From: Bryobacteraceae bacterium
Lineage (GTDB): Bacteria > Acidobacteriota > Terriglobia > Bryobacterales > Bryobacteraceae
Assembly (NCBI GenBank): GCA_030041985.1
Contig: JASIAM010000290.1
Location: forward strand, 1 to 64,000
Direction: 5' to 3'
DNA length: 64,000 nt
In this document: piece after piece, positions 1-9,448 of the stretch
How the letters are laid out: each line of letters begins with the position of its first letter
How positions within the stretch are numbered: position 1 is the stretch's first letter
The notes under the pieces: model-generated
Databases searched by the model: none
What the model was told of the DNA's origin: nothing
What the model saw: only the letters and a program-made list of their open reading frames with translations
Translations under genes and position numbers: made by a program

Positions 1-77
1 TTCTTGCGTTTCGGTTTGCTGATCAGGAAGGTGCCGCTGCCTAAGTACTCTGCCTTATAAACTTTTTCGTCTGCCAA
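1..77 (-). CDS. 5' end of an unidentified gene running off the left edge
   Basis: An open frame on the minus strand starts with TTG at 77 and runs off the window after 25 codons. An AGGAA-type ribosome binding site lies about 8 bases upstream. The visible peptide (ADEKVYKAEYLGSG...) has protein-like composition and no stop, but too little remains to identify a family. It would be divergent from the MFS gene that follows. The non-ATG start and short length leave real doubt; the alternative is non-coding leader sequence. Confidence 0.35.
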   Translation of the reverse strand, partial: MADEKVYKAEYLGSGTFLISKPKRK

Positions 78-97
78 AATCAGTTTCCTCTGCGAAG

Positions 98-1459
98 TTG
101 AATTTGATCTCTCATTGTAGCGCGCCGTATCCTGAAGTATTGGACTCCACACCACCGGCAGCCGGAATCATCCCCGAGGAAGCCCCACCATCCGGCCAGG
201 AATTGCACATCCCGCGCGCCGCTGTAAAGCCGGCACGAAACACCTCTGCCGGCGGATTGGCATATAGTTTTCGCGCCCTTCGTCACCGCAACTATCAGTA
301 CTTCATCGGAGGGCAAGTCATCTCGCTCAGCGGCACGTGGATGCAAACCGTGGCGCAGAGCTGGCTGGTCTACCGCCTCACGCATTCGGAACTGTTGCTG
401 GGAACAGCCCTGTTTTGTTCGCAAATTGCCGTCTTCGCTCTGGGACCACTCGGCGGTCTGGCGGCTGACCGTTTTTCCCGTCACAAACTGGTCGTAACCA
501 CCCAGACTTTAATGATGTTCCAGGGGTTTGCGTTAGCCTGGCTCACCCTTTCCGGCCGCGTGCGCGTCTGGGAAATCCTCACATTAGCCGTTCTGCTAGG
601 AACTATTAACGCTTTTGATATTCCCGGCCGGCAATCGCTGCTGATTCAGATGACCAGCAAGGAAGATCTGCTAAGCGCCATTTCCCTCAATTCCGCGGTA
701 TTTAACACAGCCCGCGGCGTGGGACCCGCTTTAGCCGGAATCCTGGTGGCGGCCTTGGGCGAAGGAATTTGCTTTCTGCTGAATGGTGTCAGTTTTTTGG
801 CAGTAATCGGCGGGCTGCTGGCGATGAAGCTGCCGCCTGTCGAGCGCCGGACACCGGTGTCTCCCTGGCGGCACCTGGTGGATGGGTTTCAATATGTCTG
901 GCGCCGCAAAGCCGTGCGGCGGATTCTGGCGGCGTTGGGTGCGGCCACCCTCTCCAGCGCGCCCATCCTGGTGCTGGCGCCCGTGTTTGCCGATCAGATC
1001 TTTCATCGCGGCTCGCGGGGCCTCGGTTTTTTGATGGCAGCCATGGGTGTCGGAGCTGTAATCGGCGCTATGGGATTGGCGCGACGCACCAATGTAGCCG
1101 GATTACCCAATGTCGTGATGTACAGTGCCATGGTGCTGGGAGCGGCGAATCTGGCCTTCTCAGTCTCTCCCAATTTTTATCTCTCGCTCGCCTGCACGTT
1201 GCTGATCGGTTACGGTCTGATGCGCCAACTGGCCGCCGCTAACACTACCATTCAAACCATGATTCCCGATGAATACCGCGGACGCATCATGTCGCTGTAC
1301 AGCATGTGCGTGGTCGGTATGGGACCATTTGGCAGCCTCGCCGCGGGCGCCATCGCCGGCCGCTTTGGCGCGCGCACCACCATGGCTTTGGGCGGCATGC
1401 TTTCTTTGGCCGCCGGGGCCGCTTTTGGTTGGACGCTGCGGAGGGAACACCATGACTAA
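98..1459 (+). CDS. MFS exporter, EntS/MFS_3-like
   Basis: Integral membrane transporter of the major facilitator superfamily, subgroup MFS_3 (enterobactin-exporter EntS and macrolide-efflux relatives). It probably exports a small hydrophobic compound by proton antiport; the substrate cannot be told. The family hallmark is FRALRHRNYQYF followed by the first membrane helix with SGTWMQTVAQSW, then the cytoplasmic loop ADRFSRHK between helices 2 and 3. About twelve hydrophobic segments are visible over 453 residues. The open frame begins at a TTG (98) and its first 55 or so residues are proline-rich and not membrane-like, so the true start may be further downstream, for example the TTG at 257. 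The end overlaps the next gene by 8 bases, implying co-transcription. Confidence 0.8.
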   Translation: MNLISHCSAPYPEVLDSTPPAAGIIPEEAPPSGQELHIPRAAVKPARNTSAGGLAYSFRALRHRNYQYFIGGQVISLSGTWMQTVAQSWLVYRLTHSELLLGTALFCSQIAVFALGPLGGLAADRFSRHKLVVTTQTLMMFQGFALAWLTLSGRVRVWEILTLAVLLGTINAFDIPGRQSLLIQMTSKEDLLSAISLNSAVFNTARGVGPALAGILVAALGEGICFLLNGVSFLAVIGGLLAMKLPPVERRTPVSPWRHLVDGFQYVWRRKAVRRILAALGAATLSSAPILVLAPVFADQIFHRGSRGLGFLMAAMGVGAVIGAMGLARRTNVAGLPNVVMYSAMVLGAANLAFSVSPNFYLSLACTLLIGYGLMRQLAAANTTIQTMIPDEYRGRIMSLYSMCVVGMGPFGSLAAGAIAGRFGARTTMALGGMLSLAAGAAFGWTLRREHHD

Positions 1460-2699
1460 GCCGCGATCACGGCAATCGGCTTGGCGAGTTTTTCTTGCCT
1501 TGCTGCTGACCGCTGCCGCGGCATACGCGGAGTCTAACCGCGCCGCCGAGCTCTGCGGCCAGGCCGGAAAAATCGCCGCCGAGCTGGCCGATATTTCCGG
1601 GCTCAAGCTGCACCATCCGGTGCCGTGCGATTTTATCTCGAAAGAAAAGGTCAACGAGTTTCTAAAAAAGAGAGTCAAGGACGTCGCCAGCCCCGAAGAG
1701 TTGCGGGCCGAGGAACTCACTTTAAAAAAATTCGGCCTGGTGCCGCCGGATTTCAAGCTTGCCGATACCACGGTCGATCTGCTGACCGAACAGGCTGCCG
1801 CCTTCTACGATTACGACAAAAAGAAACTCTTCATCACCGAAAGCACCTCCGCCGACAGCCAGGAGCCGATACTCGCGCACGAGCTCTCACACGCCATCGC
1901 CGATCAGAATTTCAATCTCGCGAAATATATTCGCCACGGCCAAAAAAGTGACGACGGCGCCACCGCGCGGCTGGCCGTCATGGAAGGCCAAGCCACCTGG
2001 CTGATGTCGGAGTATATGGCGCGCAGGCTCGGCAAGTCGCTCAGAACCTCGCCCGACTTGGTGGAAATGATGAGCCGCGTCAGTGACACGTCGGGCCAGT
2101 TCCCGGTGTTTGATCAGTCGCCGCTCTATTTGCGGACTACACTCGTGTTTCCTTATACGGAGGGCATGCTGTTTCAGAACGCAGTCATTCAACGCTATGG
2201 CGACCAGGGGTTCGCCGAGGTCTTCCGCCGCGCTCCGCTCACCACTCAGCAGATCATTCACCCCGAAAAATATTTCGAAAATGTCACTCCCACTTCCCCC
2301 ACATTGCCGGACCCGCATTTACCGCCAGCCTACAAGTCTCTGGTAGGCGGCACTCTGGGCGAACTCGATCACGAAGTACTCATCGAGCAGTTTGCCGGCA
2401 AGCCCTCTTCCGAGAATATCGCGCCCCACTGGCGCGGATCGAATTTCGAGCTGCGGGAAAACAAGAAAGCCGCGCGCGTCGTCCTGCTGTACACCGTGGA
2501 ATGGGACAGCGAACAGGCGGCGCGCGATTACTTCGCAGTCTATCGCCAGGCGATGGCCAAGAAATGGAAAACCATGCAGGTCGCCTCCGAAAACCCGGAT
2601 TGCCTCATGGGCACTGGTGATGACGGCCGCTTTGAATTGCGCCGCAAAGGGGCGACGGTGACTAGTGTAGAAGGTTTGCCCCCGGCCGCGTCCGAATAG
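1452..2699 (+). CDS. secreted zinc metallopeptidase-like protein (HELSH)
   Basis: A 415-residue exported protein with a cleavable-looking signal peptide (residues 1-26, ending AAAAYAES). It contains the zinc-binding helix HELSH (H143, E144, H147) and, about 31 residues later, the EGQAT motif whose E178 is a plausible third ligand, as in gluzincin-type peptidases. No complete named family is recognised; similar secreted proteins with HELxH...EGxA are frequent in Acidobacteriota. The ATG at 1452 is chosen over an upstream in-frame start at 1269 because it directly precedes the signal peptide and gives a short overlap with the MFS gene. The C-terminal third (after about residue 300) carries no known motif. 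Peptidase activity is inference from the motif. Confidence 0.65.
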   Translation: MTKPRSRQSAWRVFLALLLTAAAAYAESNRAAELCGQAGKIAAELADISGLKLHHPVPCDFISKEKVNEFLKKRVKDVASPEELRAEELTLKKFGLVPPDFKLADTTVDLLTEQAAAFYDYDKKKLFITESTSADSQEPILAHELSHAIADQNFNLAKYIRHGQKSDDGATARLAVMEGQATWLMSEYMARRLGKSLRTSPDLVEMMSRVSDTSGQFPVFDQSPLYLRTTLVFPYTEGMLFQNAVIQRYGDQGFAEVFRRAPLTTQQIIHPEKYFENVTPTSPTLPDPHLPPAYKSLVGGTLGELDHEVLIEQFAGKPSSENIAPHWRGSNFELRENKKAARVVLLYTVEWDSEQAARDYFAVYRQAMAKKWKTMQVASENPDCLMGTGDDGRFELRRKGATVTSVEGLPPAASE

Positions 2700-2739
2700 C
2701 GGGAACCTCGTATACTGGGTAATTCGAACGGGAGATCCC

Positions 2740-3057
2740 ATGAAAAAGATACTGCCCCTCATCTGCGCCTGGAGCGGCCTGATGTTCGGCGCTACCTTCA
2801 CCGGCACCATTACCGATAGCGAATGCGCCAAGGGTGATCACCGCGCCATGAATATGGGCAGCAACAATGAGGAGTGCGTTAAGGCCTGTGTCGAAGTGCA
2901 CGGCGCCCGCTACGTACTCTGGGACGGCGCCAAGACGTATGACTTGACCGACCAGAAAACGCCCGAACAGTTCGCCGCCAAAAAAGTGATCGTCACTGGC
3001 ACGCTCGACCCGAAGACCAGCACCATTACCGTCTCATCCATAAAGGCAGCCAAGTAG
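2740..3057 (+). CDS. small exported protein, DUF5818-like
   Basis: A 105-residue protein with a short N-terminal hydrophobic segment (residues 3-17) that looks like a signal peptide. The mature part begins TFTGTITDSECAKGDH, the kind of GxIxDxxC start seen in small periplasmic proteins of Acidobacteriota (DUF5818-type). Two conserved-looking cysteines, C46 and C50, sit in EECVKACVE. The second half resembles a small beta-rich OB-like fold (VIVTGTLDPKTSTITV). A ribosome binding site (GGGAG) lies 6-10 bases before the ATG, and TATACT at 2711-2716 may be a -10 element. The function is unknown. Confidence 0.6.
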   Translation: MKKILPLICAWSGLMFGATFTGTITDSECAKGDHRAMNMGSNNEECVKACVEVHGARYVLWDGAKTYDLTDQKTPEQFAAKKVIVTGTLDPKTSTITVSSIKAAK

Positions 3058-3064
3058 CCGCGTT

Positions 3065-3217
3065 ATGCCGGAACCGGAGCGAGCCGCCGTCGAATTCTAC
3101 TGCCCTCACTGCGCCCGGGCGGTGCCCGATCCGCTCGTCTGTGGAGATTGCCACGCCCTGATCTGCCGCGTGTGTGGCACGCCGCTCGAACAGATCGATG
3201 AATTGGGCATTGGGTGA
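3065..3217 (+). CDS. small zinc-ribbon protein
   Basis: A 50-codon frame immediately after the preceding gene. It encodes three CxxC pairs (CPHC, CGDC, CRVC) in a 50-residue peptide that ends DELGIG, which is typical of zinc-ribbon or rubredoxin-like knuckles. Such small proteins bind zinc and often mediate protein or RNA contacts; nothing here tells the partner. It stops at TGA 3215-3217. The same reading frame then stays open with protein-like codons through to the phosphoketolase ATG (see findings). It is too short for many gene callers, but the cysteine spacing argues for a real gene. Confidence 0.55.
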   Translation: MPEPERAAVEFYCPHCARAVPDPLVCGDCHALICRVCGTPLEQIDELGIG

Positions 3218-3316
3218 GCCGGCCGTTTCGAAGCGAACGAATTCTTCCAAGTCCGTAACGCACTCGTAAATGAATGGGAAGGCCGTCATGGGAAACTGGT
3301 AAAGCGCGGAGGATTC

Positions 3317-5710
3317 ATGGCGCAGACACTCACCCCGATTTCTACCGATCGCCCGGCATTTCTTTCCCCGGAAGAATATCGCCTCATCAACGCCTGGTGG
3401 CGGGCGGCTAATTATCTTTCCGTAGGCCAGATTTACCTCTATGCCAACCCTTTGCTGACGGAACCACTGCGGCTGGAGCATATCAAGCCCCGCCTTTTAG
3501 GGCATTGGGGAACCACGCCTGGCTTGAATTTCATCTATGTCCACTGCAACCGGGTGATTCGCAAATACGATCTCAACATGATCTATATCTGCGGCCCTGG
3601 GCATGGCGGCCCCGGAATGGTGGCCAACACGTGGCTCGAAGGGACCTATAGCGAAATCTATCCGAATATCGGCCAGGACGTGGAAGGCATACGCCGGCTG
3701 TTCACCCAGTTCTCTTTCCCCGGCGGCATTCCCAGCCATGCATCGCCGGAGACACCGGGCTCGATTCATGAAGGCGGTGAGCTTGGGTATTCGTTGCTGC
3801 ACGCTTATGGCTCCGTGCTCGATAATCCCACGCTGATTGCCTGTTGTGTGGTGGGGGATGGCGAAGCCGAAACCGGGCCGCTGGCCACAAGCTGGCATTC
3901 CAACAAGTTCCTCAATCCGGCCCACGATGGCGCCGTGCTTCCCATCTTGCATTTGAACGGCTACAAAATCGCCGGGCCGACCATGCTGGCACGGATTCCG
4001 CAGCAGGAACTGACGCAGTTGCTCGAAGGTTACGGATACCATCCCTACTTTGTCGAAGGATCGGATCCTGAGCCGATGCACCAGGCGATGGCCGCCACCA
4101 TGGACACGGTGGTCGAAGAGATTCAGGCCATTCAAAGAGACGCCCGCACGCATGGTTTCCACGAGCGCCCACGCTGGCCGATGATCGTACTCAAATCTCC
4201 CAAAGGCTGGACCGGTCCGGACAAAGTAGATGGTGTGCAAATCCAAGGCACGTTCCGCGCGCACCAGGTCCCTGTCGATAATTTTGCAGCCCACCCCAAT
4301 CATCTCCGGATACTCGAACAATGGATGAAGAGTTACCGGCCCGAAGATCTGTTTGATGAGAAGGGCGCGCCTGTGGCGGAAATCCGCAGCCTTGCTCCCG
4401 CGGGCGAGCGGCGCATGGGCGCGAACCCCAATGCGAACGGCGGTCTCTTGCTGAAGCCGTTGCGTCTGCCGGATTTCCGGGACTATGCGGTTGCCGTAGC
4501 CGCTCCGGGCACCGTCCATGCCGAAGCCACGCGCGTGCTCGGCGCGATGCTGCGCGACGTATTGAAGTGCAACCAGGACCGCAACAATTTCCGTATCTTC
4601 GGCCCCGACGAAACTGCATCCAATCGCCTGGGCGCCGCATTCGACATCACTGGACGCACTTTCGTGGGCGAGATCCTGCCCTCCGATGACCACGTCTCTC
4701 CCGATGGCCGCGTAATGGAGATCCTTAGCGAGCATATGTGCCAAGGCTGGCTCGAAGGGTACCTGCTCACCGGCAGACACGGCATCTTTTCGTGTTACGA
4801 GGCCTTCATCCATATCGTGGATTCCATGTTCAACCAACATGCCAAATGGCTGGAGAGCACGCGCAAAATCCAGTGGAGACGGCCCATCGCCTCGTTTAAT
4901 CTTCTCCTCACCTCACACGTCTGGCGGCAGGACCACAACGGCTTCAGTCATCAGGACCCCGGCTTCATCGATTTCGTGATGAACAAAAAGGCCAGCATTG
5001 TCCGGGTCTATTTGCCGCCGGACACCAACTGCCTGCTCTCGGTGGCCGATCATTGCCTGCGCAGCAAGAATTACATCAACGTGATCGTGGCCGGCAAACA
5101 GCCCGCGCTGCAGTGGCTCGATATGGACGCGGCCGTCAAACACTGTACTGCCGGAATCGGTATCTGGCCTTGGGCCAGCAACGATCAGGGCGGCGAACCA
5201 GACGTGGTGATGGCGTGCGCTGGTGATGTGCCCACCATGGAAACGCTCGCCGCGGTGGATTTCTTGCGCACACACATTCCGCATTTGAAAATTCGTGTGG
5301 TGAACGTGGTGGATCTGATGACGCTGCAGCCCTCCACGGAACATCCGCACGGACTTGGGGACCGCGAGTTCGATTCCATTTTTACCAGCAGTAAACCGGT
5401 GGTCTTCGCTTATCACGGCTATCCGTGGTTGATTCACCGGCTCACCTACCGGCGCACCAATCACCACAATTTTCACGTGCGCGGATATAAAGAAGAAGGC
5501 ACGACCACCACGCCTTTGGATATGGCCGTGCTAAACGATCTCGATCGTTTCCATCTCGCCGGCGACGTGATCGATCGAGTGCCCGGCCTGGGGGCGACGG
5601 CCGCGCATCAGCGCCAGATCTTGCGGGATAAGCTAATCGAGCACCGCCTCTATGTCGATAGCCACGGAGACGACCTGCCCGAAGTGAAAGAATGGCAGTG
5701 GCCGGGATAA
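3317..5710 (+). CDS. xfp: xylulose-5-phosphate/fructose-6-phosphate phosphoketolase
   Basis: A thiamine-diphosphate enzyme that cleaves xylulose 5-phosphate or fructose 6-phosphate with phosphate to acetyl phosphate plus glyceraldehyde 3-phosphate or erythrose 4-phosphate. Its 797 residues match the family length. The N-terminus carries the signature [21 protein letters not shown]. ThDP/Mg binding is marked by [20 protein letters not shown], and the substrate region by GPGHGGP. The C-terminal third has the [12 protein letters not shown] segment typical of phosphoketolase. GGAGG precedes the ATG at the right distance. It offers a carbon-efficient route to acetyl phosphate; no ackA or pta is adjacent. 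The frame is open upstream to 3218, but homologues start at this methionine region. Confidence 0.93.
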   Translation: MAQTLTPISTDRPAFLSPEEYRLINAWWRAANYLSVGQIYLYANPLLTEPLRLEHIKPRLLGHWGTTPGLNFIYVHCNRVIRKYDLNMIYICGPGHGGPGMVANTWLEGTYSEIYPNIGQDVEGIRRLFTQFSFPGGIPSHASPETPGSIHEGGELGYSLLHAYGSVLDNPTLIACCVVGDGEAETGPLATSWHSNKFLNPAHDGAVLPILHLNGYKIAGPTMLARIPQQELTQLLEGYGYHPYFVEGSDPEPMHQAMAATMDTVVEEIQAIQRDARTHGFHERPRWPMIVLKSPKGWTGPDKVDGVQIQGTFRAHQVPVDNFAAHPNHLRILEQWMKSYRPEDLFDEKGAPVAEIRSLAPAGERRMGANPNANGGLLLKPLRLPDFRDYAVAVAAPGTVHAEATRVLGAMLRDVLKCNQDRNNFRIFGPDETASNRLGAAFDITGRTFVGEILPSDDHVSPDGRVMEILSEHMCQGWLEGYLLTGRHGIFSCYEAFIHIVDSMFNQHAKWLESTRKIQWRRPIASFNLLLTSHVWRQDHNGFSHQDPGFIDFVMNKKASIVRVYLPPDTNCLLSVADHCLRSKNYINVIVAGKQPALQWLDMDAAVKHCTAGIGIWPWASNDQGGEPDVVMACAGDVPTMETLAAVDFLRTHIPHLKIRVVNVVDLMTLQPSTEHPHGLGDREFDSIFTSSKPVVFAYHGYPWLIHRLTYRRTNHHNFHVRGYKEEGTTTTPLDMAVLNDLDRFHLAGDVIDRVPGLGATAAHQRQILRDKLIEHRLYVDSHGDDLPEVKEWQWPG

Positions 5711-5723
5711 ATGGGACGGCTAC

Positions 5724-6962
5724 CTACGCCGCGGCCGTAGATTCGAGCTTGGCCGTGCGCCAGCGCCGCGCGTAGAAACGCGCGAACAGCACTAGCAACA
5801 GGCCGCCAGCGCCATTGGCCAATGCCTCCACGCCAAGCAGTCCCCGCGCTCCTGTGTGCTTATAGCCAACACCATCGAGCCACGTCATGTAGCTTACCGG
5901 CAGGTTGCCAAATGATCCCAGCACCGAGAAACCGGTTGCTGCGGCGCGGCGCCCTTGCCCCAGGATATCCAGAACCATGGCTGTAAACGCGGCGTAGGCA
6001 AACCCGGTGAAGAGGGCGTAACCGGCGTAGCCCGCACCATAGAGAAATGGTGTGTGCGATCCCAGCGCCATCCACAGCGCCACCACTCCGGCAAAGATGC
6101 CAAATAATCCGTAAGCCGTCCGGCTGTCGATGCGATCGCAAATGTGGCCACCCAACAGGCTGCCGATTCCCAGAAGCAATCCTCCGCCGAGCCCGGTTAT
6201 CCAGGCCACTTCGCTGCTGGGTGCATGAAAGTCCGGCGCGAGGCTCGAGATCAGGTTGGTCAGCGCCCCTGCGCCCACCGGGGAACAAAGGATCACCACT
6301 CCCGCCAAGGCGCGCCAGGACCAGAGCACATCCCGCACATCGCGCGCCAACGCGCGAAATAAGGCCAGCGCCGGCAGGTGAGGGTGCGGCCTCTCCACAA
6401 TCCGGAAGGCAGCGAGCGCGGGAAGAAAAACCGCGGCAGCTACGGCCAGTGATAAAGGCCCGGTTCCGAGCGCGCCCGCGAGTGAAATCGAAGCGCCCCC
6501 GCCAATAGCGCCGGCCCCGAGATTGCCCAATTGATAGCAGCCGCTGGAGCGTCCGCGAACCTCGGCCGGCACAGTAGTCAAAACCGCTCCGATCGTGGAT
6601 CCCCCCAGCGAGGAGAGCACGTTTCCCGCAACCAGCAGCACGGTTAACACTTCGAGTGATCCCGAGGCCTCCCATACGGCCACACCGAAACACACTGCGG
6701 CCAGCCCGTTGGTGAACAGAATCCAGGTGCGCCGCTTTCCTCCCAAATCCGCCACCGGAGACCACAAAAAGGACCATGCGTTGGGAATGGTTGCCACCGC
6801 CGAAACAGCGGCGATCCGATCCACACTCACGCCGTGTTTGCGTAACAGAAACGGGATCAGGAGGCCGGCGATTCCCCAGGACGCGATTCCACCGGGAGCC
6901 GCCAGCGCCACAAACAGCCAGGTCGGATTTTCAGATACTCCGCTTTTCGCAGCCTGGCTCAT
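5724..6962 (-). CDS. MFS permease, AmpG/acetyl-CoA-transporter-like
   Basis: A 412-residue polytopic membrane protein with about twelve hydrophobic segments. The pattern GIAGLLIPFLLRKHGVS...FLWSPVADLGGKRRTW resembles the PAT branch of the major facilitator superfamily, which includes the muropeptide permease AmpG. Identity at the subfamily level is inference. The start is the ATG at 6962, 8 bases after the lysozyme stop; a longer in-frame opening upstream lies inside the lysozyme gene and is an artefact. It is the last gene of the feoA-feoB-lysozyme run. Pairing a muramidase with an AmpG-like importer would make sense for cell-wall fragment recycling, but a sugar or siderophore substrate is equally possible. 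Confidence 0.65.
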   Translation of the reverse strand: MSQAAKSGVSENPTWLFVALAAPGGIASWGIAGLLIPFLLRKHGVSVDRIAAVSAVATIPNAWSFLWSPVADLGGKRRTWILFTNGLAAVCFGVAVWEASGSLEVLTVLLVAGNVLSSLGGSTIGAVLTTVPAEVRGRSSGCYQLGNLGAGAIGGGASISLAGALGTGPLSLAVAAAVFLPALAAFRIVERPHPHLPALALFRALARDVRDVLWSWRALAGVVILCSPVGAGALTNLISSLAPDFHAPSSEVAWITGLGGGLLLGIGSLLGGHICDRIDSRTAYGLFGIFAGVVALWMALGSHTPFLYGAGYAGYALFTGFAYAAFTAMVLDILGQGRRAAATGFSVLGSFGNLPVSYMTWLDGVGYKHTGARGLLGVEALANGAGGLLLVLFARFYARRWRTAKLESTAAA

Positions 6963-6970
6963 GGACAGCG

Positions 6971-7531
6971 CTAGGTCTGCGGCGAACCGGTTCCGGCCTG
7001 CCGCAGGAGCGCGGCAATCTCCTGGTTGCGCGCGTCCGCAATCCCCTTGCGTTCGGACTCCGCGGCAGCAGTTGCCCAATTTCTGGCCTCGACCGCTGCC
7101 ATGAATTTCGGGAATTTGCTTCGCAAACCCGGGACCCCCAGATTGAACGCCATATCGAAGATCGCCTCCTGGGCCGGCTCCGGATAGGAATCCCAGGCGG
7201 GGAATGTTTTTCGCAACTCGGCTTCGAAGGCCGCGATATCCGCGGTGGCCACCCGCGTCACATCGCCGGCGGTGAGGCGGCACTGCGTCAATGGCTCATA
7301 ATGCGCAGCGGGCATTCCCAAAGGCTCCGCGGCAACCTTGCCGAAATCAGCACTGACCTCCGCGGAGGAAGCCGCGCGCCCGTTGACTTGCCAATTTAAT
7401 TTGATAGCGTCGGCCGCGCCGGGCATCGCATGACCTACACCGGCAGTGACTTCACCGCCCGTGCAGCGATACATATAAACGATGAAACCTTCGAAACCCT
7501 GGAGACGGGCCAGTACGCGCTGTTCATCCAT
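6971..7531 (-). CDS. GH24 lysozyme (phage-type muramidase)
   Basis: A 186-residue protein of glycoside hydrolase family 24, which cleaves the beta-1,4 bond between N-acetylmuramic acid and N-acetylglucosamine. The catalytic triad is spaced exactly as in phage lysozymes: E14, eight residues, C23, five residues, then T29 in the segment EGFIVYMYRCTGGEVTAGVGH. The middle position is Cys rather than the Asp of T4 lysozyme, as in many GH24 endolysins. The C-terminal domain has AIFDMAFNLGVPGLRSKF, matching the usual N-(L/V)G motif. There is no signal peptide or SAR helix. The gene starts 3 bases after the feoB stop, so it is translated with the iron-uptake genes. No other phage genes are nearby. Confidence 0.8.
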   Translation of the reverse strand: MDEQRVLARLQGFEGFIVYMYRCTGGEVTAGVGHAMPGAADAIKLNWQVNGRAASSAEVSADFGKVAAEPLGMPAAHYEPLTQCRLTAGDVTRVATADIAAFEAELRKTFPAWDSYPEPAQEAIFDMAFNLGVPGLRSKFPKFMAAVEARNWATAAAESERKGIADARNQEIAALLRQAGTGSPQT

Positions 7532-7534
7532 GAT

Positions 7535-9448
7535 TTAACGAATCAGATGATTGGCCACAAATGCGCCCACATACGCCAACGCGCCCATGTACGTAAATTG
7601 CAACAAGGGCCATTTCCAGCCGCCGGTTTCTCTGCGCACCACGGCAATCGTAGAGATGCATTGCATCGCGAATGCAAAGAAGATGAGCAGCGCCGCGGCC
7701 CCTCCCGGTGTGAGATCGTGCTGCAAAACCTGCTGCAAGCCGGCCTGGTTCGATTCGCCATCCATACCATAAATGGCGCCCAGCGTGGCGATGATGGTTT
7801 CCCTGGCAGCGAGCGAGGTGATCAAACCAATGCCGATTTTCCAGTCAAAACCCAGCGGTTTAATAACCGGCTCGATCGTGTGGCCCAGCGTTCCGGCCAA
7901 GCTTTCCCCGATGGGCGGCATGTGCCCGTTATGGGTGGGCAAGTGCGCCGCGACCCAGAGAATCACCGTGACCAGCAGGATTACCGTGCCGGCGCGGTAC
8001 AAGAAAATTTTGGACCTATCCAGCAGCCGCAATCCGAGGGACTGCAGAGTCGGCCAGCGGTAGGAAGGCATTTCCAGAAGAAATGGCGTACGGCCGCTTT
8101 TTAAGACGGACGATTTCAGAAGGCGGGCGGTAGCGACCGCCGCCAGAAATCCCAGCACATACAGCCCTAGCATGGCGGCCGCCTGTGTGTTGAGCAGAAA
8201 TCCAAGCACCGGGCGATTGGGGATAAAAGCGGCGATGAGCAAAGTATAAACCGGTAACCGCGCCGAGCAGGTCATGAACGGTGCGATCAGTATGGTGGCC
8301 ATGCGGTCGCGTTTATTCTCGATGGTACGTGTCGCCATAATGGCGGGCACGGCGCAGGCATAAGCGGAAAGCAGCGGTATAAACGATTTTCCTTGCAGCC
8401 CCACGCGCGCCATGGTGCGGTCGGCAATGAGGGCGGCACGCGCCAGGTAACCGGAATCCTCCAGAATGCCGATGAACAGAAACAGAAATAGCACCTGGGG
8501 CAGAAACACGATTACCGATCCCACTCCTTTCCACACGCCATCGAGCAGCAGGGACTTGAAAACCGAATCGGGAAGCACAGATGCAACCCAGTTGCCCGAA
8601 GTTCCAATGAGCCAATCCACCGCATCTTGGGCCGGACCGGCGATGCTGAAAATCGTCTGGAAAACGGCAATCACCAGCACGCCAAAGATAAGAGGGCCGG
8701 CGGCTTTGTGAAGAAAAATGGCATCCAGGCGGCGCGTCCAGATGGGCGGAGCGGGCGGGCGGTACTTCGCCTGGCTGCCGACACGCCCCGCCCACTCCCG
8801 GCACTTGGGCACATCCTGCAGGACAGGCAGTTGCAGCAACGGAGCCGGCTTGGGCATGGCGCCGGCGAGAAAATCGTGTACGCGATCGAGGCCTTCGCCC
8901 TGCCGCGCGCTGACCAAAGCTACCGGAGCCCCAAGCTGCGCCGAGAGCGCATCCAGATCCAAGTGGCCGCCGCGATGGCGCAGATCGTCGGCCATGTTCA
9001 GAATCACCAGCGTAGGAAGACCAAGGGCGAGAATGGGAGCGGCCAGCATCAGGTGACGGGCCAGGTTGGTGGAATCGAGAACCAGCAAAACCGCCTGAGG
9101 CTTGGGCGTATCGGGGCGGTTCCCGGTGAGCACATCGTAGGCGATTTGCTCGTCTTCGGAGCGAGGGTTCAAGCTGTAGACGCCCGGCAAATCGATGATC
9201 CAGGCCTCGTGCCCGTCCGGAAGAACCGCTAAACCGGTATGCTGCTCGACGGTCACTCCGGGAAAATTGGCTACTTTTTGCCGCAGGCCCGTGATGCGGT
9301 TAAACAGGGTGGTCTTGCCACTGTTGGGAGGTCCGATCACCGCGACGCGCAAGGGCGGGCTGCCAACCTTCAGCCCTCCCTTCAAACCATGCGCCGGCAA
9401 TTCCGCGACCGAGGCGCCCGCGGCGCTGCACCCGTGGCAATCGCTCAT
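7535..9448 (-). CDS. feoB: ferrous iron transporter FeoB
   Basis: A GTP-dependent Fe(II) permease of the inner membrane. The N-terminal G domain has G1 GPPNSGKT (residues 39-46), the FeoB switch region NFPGVTVEQHTG, G3 DLPGVYSL and G4 NMAD. The membrane part contains the two gate segments and the highly conserved stretch from YACAVPAIMATRTI to MTCSARLPVYTLL, whose cysteines are implicated in metal passage. At 637 residues it is shorter than the E. coli protein (about 770), with a reduced helical spacer. The N-terminus carries an extra CHGC motif at residues 4-7. Its start codon overlaps the feoA stop by one base (TGATG), so translation is coupled. It is followed by the lysozyme gene. Confidence 0.93.
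   Translation of the reverse strand: MSDCHGCSAAGASVAELPAHGLKGGLKVGSPPLRVAVIGPPNSGKTTLFNRITGLRQKVANFPGVTVEQHTGLAVLPDGHEAWIIDLPGVYSLNPRSEDEQIAYDVLTGNRPDTPKPQAVLLVLDSTNLARHLMLAAPILALGLPTLVILNMADDLRHRGGHLDLDALSAQLGAPVALVSARQGEGLDRVHDFLAGAMPKPAPLLQLPVLQDVPKCREWAGRVGSQAKYRPPAPPIWTRRLDAIFLHKAAGPLIFGVLVIAVFQTIFSIAGPAQDAVDWLIGTSGNWVASVLPDSVFKSLLLDGVWKGVGSVIVFLPQVLFLFLFIGILEDSGYLARAALIADRTMARVGLQGKSFIPLLSAYACAVPAIMATRTIENKRDRMATILIAPFMTCSARLPVYTLLIAAFIPNRPVLGFLLNTQAAAMLGLYVLGFLAAVATARLLKSSVLKSGRTPFLLEMPSYRWPTLQSLGLRLLDRSKIFLYRAGTVILLVTVILWVAAHLPTHNGHMPPIGESLAGTLGHTIEPVIKPLGFDWKIGIGLITSLAARETIIATLGAIYGMDGESNQAGLQQVLQHDLTPGGAAALLIFFAFAMQCISTIAVVRRETGGWKWPLLQFTYMGALAYVGAFVANHLIR

Noticed and set aside
3497-4840. 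A 447-codon open frame antisense to phosphoketolase
   Set aside because: It lies wholly opposite a well-conserved gene, shows no motif, and long antisense frames are expected at this GC content and codon bias.
6971-7531. A prophage remnant around the GH24 lysozyme
   Set aside because: No holin, integrase, tail or attachment-site sequence is nearby; neighbours are iron-uptake and transport genes.
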